The notes under the pieces were generated by a model. That model was given only the letters and a program-made list of their open reading frames with translations. It searched no databases and was not told the DNA's origin. Positions 23,558 to 35,550 of a stretch of 60,000 nucleotides of DNA are shown one piece after another (positions within the stretch are counted from its first letter, which is position 1; every line of letters starts with the position of its first letter). Origin of the DNA: Hydractinia symbiolongicarpus (taxonomy: Eukaryota; Cnidaria; Hydrozoa; Anthoathecata; Hydractiniidae); assembly GCF_029227915.1 (NCBI RefSeq), contig NC_079882.1:6078001-6138000 (forward strand), given 5' to 3'. The position numbers and the translations under genes are program-made.

Positions 23558-26500
23558 ATGGCTGGAGGTAAACATTTCCTACTCAGTTGCTATACATGAC
23601 GGTGCATAGTAATTGCTTTCCTGTTTTCTTGTTTTCTTGTTTTTTTGTTTGTTTGTTTGCTTGTTTATTTGTCAGCTTTTAGACTTTTTTACCTGTTTAC
23701 TTGTTTGTTTGTTTGTTTGTTTGTTTATTTGTCAGTCTTTAGGCTTTTTTACTTGTTTTTTTGTTTGTTTACTCGCTTATTTGTTGTTTACTTTTTTGCT
23801 TGTTTGTTCGTGCGCCAATATTCTGCAGATATTTATTTGTATTTACATCGTTAAATTTAATCAGAATATAAGTTCATTATTTAATCAGCAAACAAACATT
23901 TGTAAACAACATATTTACACAATATGATTCTATATATTTGTTGTTATTCTCATTGACATTAGACATCGTAAAAAATAAAATAATTTTAAAAGATATATGG
24001 TCAGTTATCAAACGTCAATAGCTATTATTCTTACTATTGCAACACAACATCAAGTTTGTTGTTCTCAACGCCTTCGTAGCAACTTATTAACTTTGTAAGC
24101 CTTAGAATATCTATGGAGGTTATTAAAAGTCACAAACGGTTTTAATTTTAACATTTACGAAAAGAGCAAGGAAAAAATTTAAAGCATAAATATAGGATAA
24201 ATAAAGTATCAAAGCTTAAGATTATCTTTGCCCTTAGACCATAGACTTAACATTCCTTCGATCTTGTGTTATAAACAAGTTTTCTCTTTGAATGAAATGC
24301 ACAGTTATTCATTCAATGTGCAATGATATCAAATATTTTAGAATGTTAATTGCAGTTCGTCATGGAGAATAGTTTACCATTTTACAATGTTTTAAAATAG
24401 TTTTGTTAGTAGCCATTTAATTAAATTGTTGTTGTTGGTTGTTGTTGTTGTTGTTGTTGTTTTTACTTAGAAATAAATTTAATTTGTAGACTCAGTAGCG
24501 ACGACCGATGGCGAAATCAAAGTTGCAAGCACAAGAGACAGTTGGGGAAATAAAACAGAATTCTTGTTAGCATCAGTCGGTTTAGCTGTAGGTCTTGGTA
24601 ACATTTGGAGATTTCCCTACTTGGTACAAAGAAATGGAGGAGGTAAATGTTTGACATCTTTTTTTAACAAACTACGGTATTTGTTTTTTACATGATCGCA
24701 ATACAAAATCAGTATAGAAGCTTTATTATATACAAGTATTATTTATTTATGAGATAAGCTGCATGTGTTCTTAGGGCCATCCAAACATAACATAACATCA
24801 AGGGGAAGGAACGTGTTTCCATGACAATGCGCTAAATAATGTAGTAATCTAACATTGTGTATGTATTAATGATACTTCGTATATGCAAGGAGGTTTAAAA
24901 CTCCTTGGTATATGTTATATATAGTATTATTGGAGCATTATTTTTCTGTTTATAGGTGCGTTTCTCATACCCTACTTCATTTTTATGATCATTGAAGGAC
25001 TGCCTTTATTCTTTATCGAATTTGCAATTGGCCAACGTTTTCGAACTTCTAGTGTTGGTTCATGGGGTCGACTCAATCCTGCATTGCGCGGACTTGGATG
25101 GTCCTGTATTTTGGTTTCGTTCTGTTTGTGCATCTATTATATTGTTGTGCTCGCCTGGTGCATATATTATTTTTTCATGTCGTTCACTTCCAATCTTCCC
25201 TGGGATGGAAAAGAATCGTGCATCAATTATCATCAGTATCAAAACATTCTTAATAAAATCTCCGAATTTAGTACGAATGAAACGTTAAAAGCACCCTGGG
25301 AAAAATTAAAAGCTGATTTTCCTGACTGCTGTGTGAAGGACCCTGCTCAATGGTATTTTTATCAGCGTGTATTAAGAGTATCAAGCGATATCGAAGATAA
25401 CGGAGTTGGTATAAATGCCAATTTATTGGGTTGTTTGATAATAGGCTGGGTGGTGACGTATCTCTGTGTAGTAAAGGGAATCCAGTCTAGTGGAAAGGTA
25501 ATTAGGACATTTTAACTAACAGCTGATATTAATTATTGATATGCTAAAGTGTTGTAACTATAACAATGGAGGTATTAAATAACCTCCTTCGTGCTATGAC
25601 ATTGTACGACTGTTTTGGTTAACATTTCTGAATGAAATGATATTGCAAAATATTTCTATCAATACATTTTATATTTTCACGGTTTAAGTCTTAAAAAGTT
25701 GAGATCAACATTACTACGTTAATCTCACCTACAATATAGAAACTAAAGGCCAGTAGGAGACAACATAGTCAGTATGCGTGCCAGGTTTTGAGTGTTTTCA
25801 TCAAGAGAAAGCAATTTAAATAACACTTTACTCTGCAAGATAAAATTAGATATTATTTTATCTATCTTAGAGTAAAAAAAACCCATTTTTTTTCGCACAA
25901 ATCAGGCGTTTTAAGAGTGAACATGTTCTTGCCATGTAGCTTTTTTCACGAACTATTTAAGCTTATTACTATATACCTTGCGGATAGAAATTTATAACTT
26001 ATATAATTAGGAAAAAAAAGTTTAGTACGACTTTTTTTTCATTTCAGGTTGTATACTTTACAGCGGTTTTTCCATACATTGTCCTTGTCGTTTTTTTCTT
26101 CCGTGGTATTACGCTTGATGGTGCAAAAAATGGAATCGAAATTTTCTTTAAACCAGACGTAAGTACCTATTGTCGGCAAATATATCAATCATTTATTGAA
26201 GAATAAAATTTTTTAAATATTGTGTTGCTCTCACTAGTGTAAGACAAGATTTGGGCCTAGAAATTACTTATATAAAAGCAGTAACTCCATAGTCACATAA
26301 AAGAAAAAAATATGCTATCAAAAGATAATAGCACATTCAATTGGTTCAATAGCTTCTGGTAAAATCTCCTTTAGTCCTTTTAAGCAACCTTGTAGCTGAT
26401 ATAATAAATATATATGCCTTGCCAAACTTTCTTCGGCACCGGACAAGGGATGCACTAAGAACATATTTTCGCTTATTTCAATTCTGCTGAACTCAAAATT

Positions 26501-29428
26501 TTTGCTTACTTTTAGTGGAGCAAGCTCACAGAACCGAGGATATGGTTAGACGCAGCTACTCAAATGTTTTTTACGTTAGGCTTGGGTTTTGGAGCGCTGG
26601 TTGCATTCGCCAGTTACAATCCTGTTAAAAATAATTGCGTTAGGGATGCATATACAGTTGTGTTTATAAACTGTGGAACATCGCTATTTGCAGGTGTGGT
26701 TGTGTTCTCCATTTTGGGTTACAGAGAATTGAAAACTGGTCTCAAGGCTACAGAGGTGAGGATTTAAGGTTGCTCCCATATTTAATGCAATCCAGTCTGG
26801 AATAGCCAAGAACGTTTTTTTGTCTTAACTTTGAATATCTTTGGTAATAATTTCTGTTCTTTACAATAGGAGGAATTATTCCTTTCTGTATACCTGTACA
26901 CCAGACCTTTTATATCTATATCTCGTATATATCTCTGTGTGTTCAGCATGTTTGCGCCGCACAGAATAGCAACTAGTCTCTATATTACTAATACCCGTAC
27001 CCTGCCTGCGTGTGCATGTGCGCACACAAGAAAAAATTCTTGCTAATTGCACATAAAAGGCAAATATGATATAATGTCCAATTTGTTTAACCGGTGAAAT
27101 TCCGTGGAATTTTAAGGACTGGTGACCCCGTGGATTTCGCACGAGCTTACTACTATTCTTTTTAATAATACTTTTATCTTTCCACTGCGTGCAGCAGTGC
27201 CATGGGTTGCACGAAGTATGTGAGCGTTAAACGGAAAATTATATCAAAGTTATTTTTACCATTGCTGTCCTTTTTCTAGGTCGGATCTGGTCCTGGTCTT
27301 GCTTTTATGGCTTTCTCTGACGCTATTTTATTGATGGAAGCAGCGCCATTTTGGTCAATGATGTTCTTTATAATGTTAATCCTTTTGGGAATTGATTCAG
27401 AGTTTGGAACTTTGGAAGCTTCTATCGCGCCGTTTTATGATATGGGGTTAGTGAAAATGAAAAAGAGTTATTTTACAGGTAAGCTGCCACTTCGGTTCCT
27501 GGTCTTGGATACAGTACACGTCCATCAGTTCGAACACGCAAGAGACCAAATAAATGTTAAAATTAGCGAATGATCGAATTATCGGATAATAGGGAAAAAT
27601 AAGAATGTGGATATAATTTCTCAAAAATATTTACTAAAGACTGGGATGTATAAGAATTTGTTACAATTCTTTGAAAAACATTTATCTGCTTGTTTTTTCG
27701 CTAACAAGGTGCAGAGTAGAAGTAATTGGAAAATGAGGTGTGATGGAGATACCTTGTAAAATTAATTTTATTAATAATGTAAAATTTATTGAAAGGTTTT
27801 GATTACGAGTGCGCAAAAATTTAATAAGCGTTTTTTAGCCTAGGGACCAAAAAAAAACTGTCCGAATTAGCGAATTGTACGAATTAACGAATGTGTACTT
27901 GATAACTTACATGATAATTATAAATACTGCAAGAAAATTTTACTTTTAAAGCTACCATCTTTCTTGTAGATATTTGTTGCTTGCTTCTTTGTCTGTTCAG
28001 TCTATTAATTTTTTTAGCTCTTGTTGCTTTCATTATGTTACTAATTGGTTTATGCTTGGTGGCTGGTAATGGATTTTACATATTTCAAATATTTGATGAT
28101 TTCTCCATCACTTTACCGTTATTGTTCATTGGATTCTTTCAATGTATTGGGGTGACTTGGATATATGGTTCGGATAAGTATGTATGCATGTGTATGCTCG
28201 TATTCTGTATTTGGATTAAGCTATCGTACAATTCGATTTTGTTTGTTCTTATTGATATCATTTTTACGTGAAATACGGTCTGGTAAGCTTTAAAAAAATT
28301 TCCACAACAGCTTATATATGGATTAATATTAACAAATGCATTTTATTAAATTTATCACGATTTTGTTTTGCTGTCAACTCCTGCAAAGGACGTCCTGCTG
28401 AAAAATAATATTTTTGCTAAGGAAGTCGTACAAGCTGACCGCTAAAGCACACAACCATCTTAGTCATAACGTTTGATTCTCATTCTGATTGCTAAGCAGA
28501 AACCCTGTAGTTAAACTGCTGTCTTCGCACACCTGAACTATACAAAAACATCCAAAAAGCGGGAAAAATGGTTATATATTGTAAAGATTTACGCATGGAA
28601 AGTTCGAAAGGGAAAATGGTAGCGAAATAAATCATGCAAAAAAAATTTTTGATAAAGTAATTTAAAACACACGGCTCTTATAAGAGTAAAACACTGCCAC
28701 TGGATCTTTTAGTTAAGAAGATTGTTCCTGCTTTTAAAATTTATAGCGTAAGTGCTACTAACAATTCGGATGATGGAAAAAGTTAATAAAGTTAATTTTT
28801 TTAGCATTGCAAATGATATCGAATACATGACAGGAAGTAGACCAAATGCATTCTGGTTAATTTGTTGGAAATATATCTCACCAATTGCACTTGCGGTTGT
28901 TTTCGTCACCAACATCAACGATTTGAGTAAAAATGTCGCTCAATATTCTGCTTATGTCGGGTGCACGAGTGTAAGATTAAGTTGACTTTTTATTTATATT
29001 TCTAATTTGGGACTACTTCAAGTGCAACTTAGCTGCAAACATTAGAAGAGATAACTACGACTTAATTATCAAAATGGTAGCTATGTAACTGTTGTTTTGA
29101 TTTTTTGTTTCAGGATCCCCACTCATCAAAACACGTTGGCACAAAAACATGGCTGACTAGTCTCAATTACCCAACCTGGGCGCAGGCTTTAATCTCGATC
29201 ATCGTGTCAGCATCATTCTTGCCAACTCTAGTGTACTTGGTGAAAGATTTTCTTTCCCGTCCAGATGAGTATGCCAAAGGCTTTAAAAAGCGATTCTTTT
29301 CGAGTTGGGTTGAGTATTTACCAGATCCCTCGTGGGCAGACCAAAGTCGTAGAAAGACGAGGGCCGAGATGGAGGAAATTTTTAGAGAATCGATTCTACA
29401 ATCAGAAAGGGATAGAAAGACAAAATAA
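23558..29428 (+). CDS. SLC6 family sodium-coupled transporter, copy B (9 exons)
   Basis: Exons: 23558-23567 (tentative start), 24490-24642, 24956-25497, 26048-26158, 26516-26755, 27280-27478, 28018-28177, 28805-28970, 29114-29428; total 631 residues. Exons 2-9 have the same lengths as copy A (153, 542, 111, 240, 199, 160, 166, 315). The same transport signatures are present: [49 protein letters not shown] and [13 protein letters not shown], again with Gly at the monoamine Asp position. Loop 2 has an NET sequon. The N-terminal 30 residues and loop 2 differ most from copy A; exon 5 and the last exon are nearly identical at the DNA level. Tandem head-to-tail position, matching exons and the same C-terminus show a duplication. 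The substrate is unknown but probably related to that of A. The start exon ATG-GCT-GGA-G/GTAAAC is inferred from phase. Confidence 0.9.
23628..23785. repeat. TTTG-rich microsatellite with an internal duplication, SLC6-B intron 1
   Basis: Runs of TTTG alternate with two copies of a segment containing TTTATTTGTCAG. Apparent ORFs here are low-complexity artefacts. A separate GTT repeat lies at about 24427-24461, just before exon 2. Confidence 0.7.
26979..27146 (+). mobile_element. degenerate Helitron-like copy in an SLC6-B intron
   Basis: It starts TCTATATTACTAATACCCGT and ends with a decayed hairpin (CCCGTGGATTTCGCACGAG), then CTTACTACTAT followed by T. It aligns with the 10286 element from end to end but is longer (168 bp), and the final CTAG has mutated to CTAT. 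Confidence 0.5.
28436..28530 (-). mobile_element. SINE fragment (body/tail part)
   Basis: It shares GTCGTACAAGC, CGCTAA and ATTCTCAT followed by GCTAAGCAGAAA, in the same order, with the SINE at 33170-33410. The tRNA-like head is missing or eroded. Confidence 0.4.
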
Positions 29429-30787
29429 ATAATACATAATAATGTTTATCATTCTCATAACCAATCTTTCTCACTGCTTGGTTTATGACGCACACTTGTT
29501 GCACTGTGAAACTTTAAGTAATCGCAAGAAAGAGAAATTCAAAACAAACAAACAAACAATTGAATTTAAGGAAAGTGTTTTCTTAAAATTTAAACACAAG
29601 AAATAGAAACCTTAAAACTTTGGGTAACTTCTCTATAATAGTCAAATCTGTGTTTTAAATAAAAGAGAAATAACATCAAAACTTTACTCATGTTTTTAAA
29701 GGATTTTGTACGTTAGTTTGCTTCATGATTGTGCATAATTCTTGTATATTATTGTTTTTAACTGCATTTCTTTCTTTCTTAGCTATATATTGATGCTTAA
29801 TCCCTACTGCAACTTAAAATTGGATAAACGCAAGGTTTTTTTCCCCTAGTATCTAGAGTATCTAAAATTTCATAACATCTTTCAAAATACCAATTCTAAA
29901 AATTTGTCACCAGACAAAATAAAAACAAAGATCAATCTAAGACTGAGCTTGTTGCAGATTCGGTTGCGAACCCCAGAGATTAAATGAATACTATTTCAGT
30001 GGTTTTTTAAAGCAGTTACGTACTTTAAGCATTCAGCTTTACTACGATCATTTTTTTATAGTCTATAAAGGTAACATTTTGCAAGGAGAATTTTTTAATT
30101 AAGGCACTGAAGAGATTTTTTTTGGACACATTTTCACACAAAATGCGGAACTTATTTTTAACTTTTGGCTACTTTGGTGGAACTTATTTTGCGAATAAGA
30201 GTCAATTATAACTCGTTTTTTTGTGTGTCATAGAAATAAGAAATACTACACACAGCTAGCGAACTAATTAATGCATGCTTTTTGGCTTTTGAAAAAATAA
30301 TTTAACGCATACATTATATTTTATATAAAACTCTGGCCCATATCTTTTTTTACTAAGAAAAAACAAAGAAGAGAAAGAGTTCTAGGAAGATAAAGAGACC
30401 TGATAAAGTTTTGAATTGGAAGTATGTCACCCTCGTCCCGAGGATATTTTGCCTTTTAATATGGGAGAAGACAAAGGCAAAAAAGCCTGGGGACAAGGGT
30501 GGGAAGCATGTTAAATAAATTTAATGATCGTTGTTGTCATAGCAGCAATAAAAGTTTTTAGAAAGAATGTTTCAGTCAAAATATACGTAAGTTCTTTAAT
30601 TACCAGACACGTTGTATTTTGTTTTAATACTTAAACAAAAACGAAATGTTAGCTTTCTATTGGTTGAAAATGACATCATAATTTTCACTAACCAATAAGT
30701 TTCAATAAAATGTTTTCATTATTTTAGCAGGCTAATTTCTTAATACCAAGTAACTGAAATTTGGAATAGATAAAAATAAAATCGAAG
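29429..30787. other. spacer between SLC6 copy B and the 421-codon gene
   Basis: The first ~50 bases after the stop match the copy A 3' UTR (AATAATACATAA followed by ATCATT). An AATAAA lies at 29658-29663. No ORF of note, and no promoter motif could be assigned for the downstream gene. Confidence 0.45.
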
Positions 30788-32053
30788 ATGGAAATCCTAA
30801 AAAGAAAACATGTATTATATTTATCTCTATGTATGTTGTCATTATGGTTCGGTATAGTCATTTACACGGCTTTTGCTAATCTCGACGTTGAAGACGCTGT
30901 CTATTTTAGTCAGCATCCCTTAATAGCAGTGGAGGAGTTGCTACGAGGATGGAAAGATACTAGCGAGGATTTAGCGAATCAGTTTGACGAAGAGGTTAAA
31001 CAACAGCTAAACCAACAATTTTATGACTCGCTTCACAAAGAAACTATGGAACATATAGAATCTTTGAAATCATTTAAACCAACCCCGAAGCATGATACTT
31101 TTGCAGAAGAAAAAAAGAAAAATGAAGTCCTAAGGAACTGGTTAAATGAAAAGACGGAAAAGCAAATAACTAAGGTATCCGTACTGCGCAAAAAGAAAGA
31201 GAAAATAATGTTTATACGAAAGAAGAAATGGAAGCATAAAAACATTAAACGAAAGATAACACCATCAAAATTATGGCCTACACAACAGGTAGTGAATTTT
31301 ACATTGAAACTAAACTTTGAAACAGCCACTAATTCAAAGTCAATTACATTATCAAAGGCTTCAATCAATGCCACTACAAATTTGATTCGAGCACAAAGGA
31401 ATAGTAAATCTGCAACGGCTACCACTAATAGGAAAATACAGGAAAATTTGCATACTCCTAAATATTTCTTATATTCTTTGACAGAAACTGAAGGATATAG
31501 TATAGATAACGAAAAAAAAGACCTTAATGGATATAGCAAAGGTAATCATACCGAAAATACTTTGGAACTTGTAACTTCCAAAGAACAAATAGAAGATGAA
31601 AAAGAAGATGGTTCAAAGGAGGACAAGCCTCATAATAAAATCACATACAGTAATAATGATAGAACAGAGATGAATATAGATACGGAAGAAGTAAAAGACG
31701 ACGAACACTCGAAGATGACTCCAGTTGAAGATGACTTAGATAGTAAAACTGAAGAAGAAGACAAGATAGAAAATGAAGAAACCAGTAAAAATAAAGAAGA
31801 AAGGAAGAATACTAATAATTACGAAGAAAATACATTGGACACAAAAAATATTAATATCCATGAGGACAAAGAGAATATTGAGAAAGAAATCGAAAACAAG
31901 TTAAAGGATAAGGAAGCATTTGTCGAAAATTTAAATTCTAATCAAAATGACGAGGAACTTAATTTAAACAATGTGGACCCGGGGATAGATGAAACAGAGA
32001 TTTCGTATGAGGAAGAAGAAAAAGATAATAACGCTTATGATATGGTCATATAG
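30788..32053 (+). CDS. intronless 421-codon protein, signal-anchor plus charged E/K/N-rich domain
   Basis: MEILKRKH is followed by a 22-residue hydrophobic stretch (about residues 9-30, VLYLSLCMLSLWFGIVIY then TAFA). This is either a type II anchor or a signal peptide cut after AFA. The rest is hydrophilic: a conserved-looking start with likely helices (residues 35-110), a very basic patch (about 130-160, RKKKEKIMFIRKKKWKHK), N-glycosylation sequons (NFT, NAT, NHT), then a long low-complexity acidic tail with many E, D, K and N. No cysteines occur after the anchor and no known domain is recognised. The ORF is far longer than chance in AT-rich DNA, and AATAAA follows at 32158 and 32312. It could be a secreted or Golgi/ER-anchored lineage-specific protein. 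Function unknown. Confidence 0.75.
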   Translation: MEILKRKHVLYLSLCMLSLWFGIVIYTAFANLDVEDAVYFSQHPLIAVEELLRGWKDTSEDLANQFDEEVKQQLNQQFYDSLHKETMEHIESLKSFKPTPKHDTFAEEKKKNEVLRNWLNEKTEKQITKVSVLRKKKEKIMFIRKKKWKHKNIKRKITPSKLWPTQQVVNFTLKLNFETATNSKSITLSKASINATTNLIRAQRNSKSATATTNRKIQENLHTPKYFLYSLTETEGYSIDNEKKDLNGYSKGNHTENTLELVTSKEQIEDEKEDGSKEDKPHNKITYSNNDRTEMNIDTEEVKDDEHSKMTPVEDDLDSKTEEEDKIENEETSKNKEERKNTNNYEENTLDTKNINIHEDKENIEKEIENKLKDKEAFVENLNSNQNDEELNLNNVDPGIDETEISYEEEEKDNNAYDMVI

Positions 32054-32311
32054 GATTCGAGACCAAGAAAGAATATACCGTAATTCCTCTTCTTAGCCCC
32101 CGGGGGCTTATAAATTCTTGAGGTTTTAGATGGGGGGGCTTAATAGAAGGGGGGCTAAATAAAGGGAGGGGGCTAACTATTTTTCAAATTAGTTTTATAT
32201 AAGATTTATACAAGATGTTAACTTCATCTGTTTCATCATCATCTTCATCTAACAGAAGTTCTACGTCTTCCTTGCACCGCTCCTCTTCTGTGACGTCAAA
32301 CGGATCAACTG

Positions 32312-32317
32312 AATAAA
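32312..32317 (+). promoter_or_regulatory. candidate poly(A) signal of the 421-codon gene
   Basis: AATAAA about 260 bases after the stop; a closer one is at 32158-32163, inside a G-rich stretch (runs of G and GGGGGCTTA words at 32095-32175). Confidence 0.35.
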
Positions 32318-33169
32318 AAAAATGTAACAAAATACCTGATATCTAAAATCCTCCATAAACATGATATGTGTTGCCAACACAGCAAATATTTACATCCATG
32401 AAGACAAAAGGAAGTATTGGGAAGGAAATTGCGGGTTATTTCATATTGATAATCGCCGAAACAAAAGACAGTGCTAAATCTTTATTTATTCTGGAATAAT
32501 GCGCACAATGTTTCCAAAGTTAATTGTTTCGAAAAAAGATTCACAAAAAAATATGGCGATGCATATTAATATTGACACGCACAAAAAATATACTAAATAT
32601 CAGTCAGTTCTTTTCGTGATGTTAAAACACATAAAACTAAAGGTTAAAGGTAAGGTTAAAATGTACTATTTATCGCTCTGCCCTGGCAAAGAAATAGCAG
32701 AAGAACTTCCGTTATTTGATATTTTTATTTTGTCGGTAAATTTAAGCGTTCCACCCTAACGGAACCATGTATAAACTATGAGAAAACGACATGTTAGTTT
32801 TAAGCCGTTGACAGCCTTTGTCACTGGCGCTAAATAATCAATATATAAGATATCAACACATCGTTTACTAGTTAAAATCACAATTGAAGTGCCTTTAAAC
32901 TCCTTATCATTTATCCGGGTGTTCAACCCATAACAACGTTATTTTAAAACAGATCCATATTCGTCTCCCTCTCACAAACAACAGAAACACTTATCATTAA
33001 CAACTTTTAAGGAATTATAAATTATTAATCAACCAATCAAAGAAATATTTTTCGACCCTCCTGTTGTTCCTAAACAGAACAGAATTCTCATACAAAGTAT
33101 GAGGGTAATTATAATTATTGACGTTATTTACGCAGGATAGCCTCTTCAGTTCCTGTTGGTACTGCTATC

Positions 33170-33410
33170 AACGAGGGTCCTGCGAAGGTGGTCCTAGTGT
33201 ATTTAAAGCTTCCTTTAAGCCACAAAAGTCGTACAAGCACAGCAATAGATAACCGCCTAAGATATCAATCCTATTCTCATGCTGAGCGCTAAGCAGAAAG
33301 AATAGATTCACACTTTTATAGTCTCTGGCATGACTCGGCCGGGGTTTAAACCCAAGACCTACACACTGAAAGCGAACGCGCTACCACAAGGTACCAGTCG
33401 GTGAATTGCA
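33170..33410 (-). mobile_element. tRNA-derived SINE
   Basis: Read on the minus strand, the head (about 33410-33330) has an A-box-like TGGTAGCGCGTTCGC and a B-box-like GGGTTTAAACCCC with tRNA spacing, and then the body running down to about 33170. A second copy with the same head is at 50975-51160 and a partial one at 28436-28530. It is not a functional tRNA gene: the surrounding cloverleaf is poor and the body is shared among copies. Confidence 0.65.
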
Positions 33411-35539
33411 GTGTTGGTAAATAGAACTGTAGTGGATCTGCTTGATTTTGATCTTAGTACTGATCTTAGTAACTGCAACCCTAAATTAACTTAAAAAATA
33501 TATATTGGCGTGGCTACTTATAATTTTTTACTCTACCAAATATATTTACATTTAACTTTTAACTTTAAATCGAACTTGATAACTTTAATGCATTATTAAT
33601 ATCTAATAAATTAAGAAGAGGAAAAAAAGGAGAAATGAAAAGATAAAAAAGAAGTTACAAGAGAAGACGACGATTAAAGGTTTGCTACTTGTAATATTAT
33701 CTTGTCAATAAAATCCTTCTCCAACTCTTACGTAACTAATTCCAAACTCACATTTCAACAAGACATTCCCTCAAATGATGATTTCCCAACGACGCTTTTT
33801 ATCCATTGAAATTCTCCCCGACCAAGACTTATTTAATAAGTACTTCCCAATGTGTCCTATCTTCTATCTTATCGGTAAAAAAAAGTCAGGAAAAAGTGAC
33901 TAAATATTGGCTAGGTGACTAATATTTTTTGCCGAATAAATTTAAGGTACCTGATGTTTTCACCAACAAAAAATGGTCTCAGACACAAAAACAACAACAA
34001 CATTATTTTCGCGCCAACTACATTATTAGAATTAACAAACATACAAAAATAATAGTAATAATAATAAAATAAAGTTTTAATTATTTGTTTTAATAGAACA
34101 GCTAACTCCTTTTTGATTCTTTCATGAGACTACACTGACACCCGTCGAACACGCGAGTGTCCTGATTTTTACAAATTTAAATTCAATGCTGTATTTTCTG
34201 GTACTAATTCCTTCTTCTAATCTTATGGAAAAGTTCACTACTAACCCAATTTATCAGGGAATAACACTTGGTGATTTTCTCAGTATTTGTCATTTCATAA
34301 CTTTTTATTGAATTTAACAACCTCGTCCCCAAGACTATTTGATTCCCAATGACGCTGTGCTTTTTCAAAGTTCTAGCGAATTTTTCACCGTCCCAGTACA
34401 AGGTGCTGGGGTCGAATTTATCCGATTATCATAATATAAATTGTTGTATTTAATTGAGAGCTAATTTCAATGCTGCACAGCCTGACTGCTCCGTTGGAAA
34501 ATAATAAACGGACAAAGTAAGATATAGGAACAGTCTGACTAAACTCTCCTTATCTAAAAAAATTCTCACAATGATCAAGATGGTGTGACTAAAGAATTAC
34601 GACACCAATTTTTATTCTTTCTAAACTTTTTCTAGGGAAGTGATAAGCTTTTATAATATTCCTATGCATCTCATTAGTGCATTCACAAGCTTGACATTAA
34701 GTGACATATTTTATCGCGTGTTACGATAGAAAGTATAGCAATGACAACTTGTTTACGTTCAATACATCTGCGTAAAATGACACATTTTAATAATTGGTTA
34801 TAAATATTTTGAAATCATATCAATGCGTTTAAATTTTCCTTTTAAATTATGCATTTGAGATTACATCTTTTAAATGGATACTTTTTTCATTTATTTCTAC
34901 ATATTCTAGTAATTTTTTGCTATATTTATTACCTCTATTTTCTACTTTAATTGCAAACATCTAACACAAAGTCGTACTCAAGATCTTTATTAGACCTGTT
35001 ACAACTACAGATGTAAAGAGTGGGCACTAAGTTAGTTGCACATTTTTTTTCTCAACCGAAACACACGCGAGTTAAAATAATTAGTTGTTGTATCGAGTCG
35101 AAGGTAAACATAGTTTTTTACGACTTTTTTTGATTTATTTATATATCAAAGGTAATATGTGGGTGACACCTTTTGAAAATAGCCTTTTAAGCAGCAGTAC
35201 TGATTGTTTGAGAAATTTAAGGGGAAAAGTATTTAGTATGGGTCATAAAAAGGATTCTAATCAGGTTAGTTACTGATCTATTGTTCTTAACCTATAATCC
35301 CAGCCTGATATTCTTATTAATCATATTTTTTTTAAATGAAAAAGCATGCATACTATAACATATGGAAGGATGGAAAGAGGATTGCAAATAAGTATTTGAA
35401 TAAAAATTAAAAAATTTTTCGACAAGAAAGTTGTTTTCGCATCATTTCTCCAAGACATTCGGTTCTGTGTATTTTGCCGAACTAAATAAATTCCGCAAAT
35501 TTAAAAATTTGCTGGTAACTATTGTAGAACCCTTTTTTG

Positions 35540-35550
35540 TTTAATTTTAG
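35540..35550 (+). promoter_or_regulatory. splice acceptor directly before the start codon
   Basis: TTTAATTTTAG abuts the ATG at 35551. It is either the 3' end of a 5'-UTR intron or a trans-splice acceptor. Spliced-leader trans-splicing is known in several hydrozoans, but no leader is visible here. Confidence 0.5.

Larger units (their letters stand above)
32054..35550. other. intergenic, with a SINE and no convincing gene
   Basis: Short ORFs only. It includes the G-rich 3' flank of the preceding gene, the SINE at 33170-33410, and the region that must hold the promoter or leader of the TSP1-repeat gene. An ORF at 35085-35276 ends at a possible donor (CAG/GTTAGT) and might mark an upstream non-coding exon. 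Confidence 0.4.

Noticed and set aside
23613-23927. 104-codon plus ORF with repeated FVCLF/CLFVC
   Set aside because: Product of a TTTG microsatellite.
27555-27900. Repeated TTAGCGAAT / CGAATTA words suggesting element ends
   Set aside because: The words occur about 300 bases apart, but no consistent inverted or direct boundary could be aligned.
31033-31539. 168-codon minus ORF rich in Phe
   Set aside because: Shadow of the K/E-rich 421-codon gene; Phe runs come from reverse-complemented Lys/Glu codons.
33330-33410. tRNA gene on the minus strand
   Set aside because: A and B boxes are present but the cloverleaf is poor and the downstream body is shared with other copies, so it is a SINE head.
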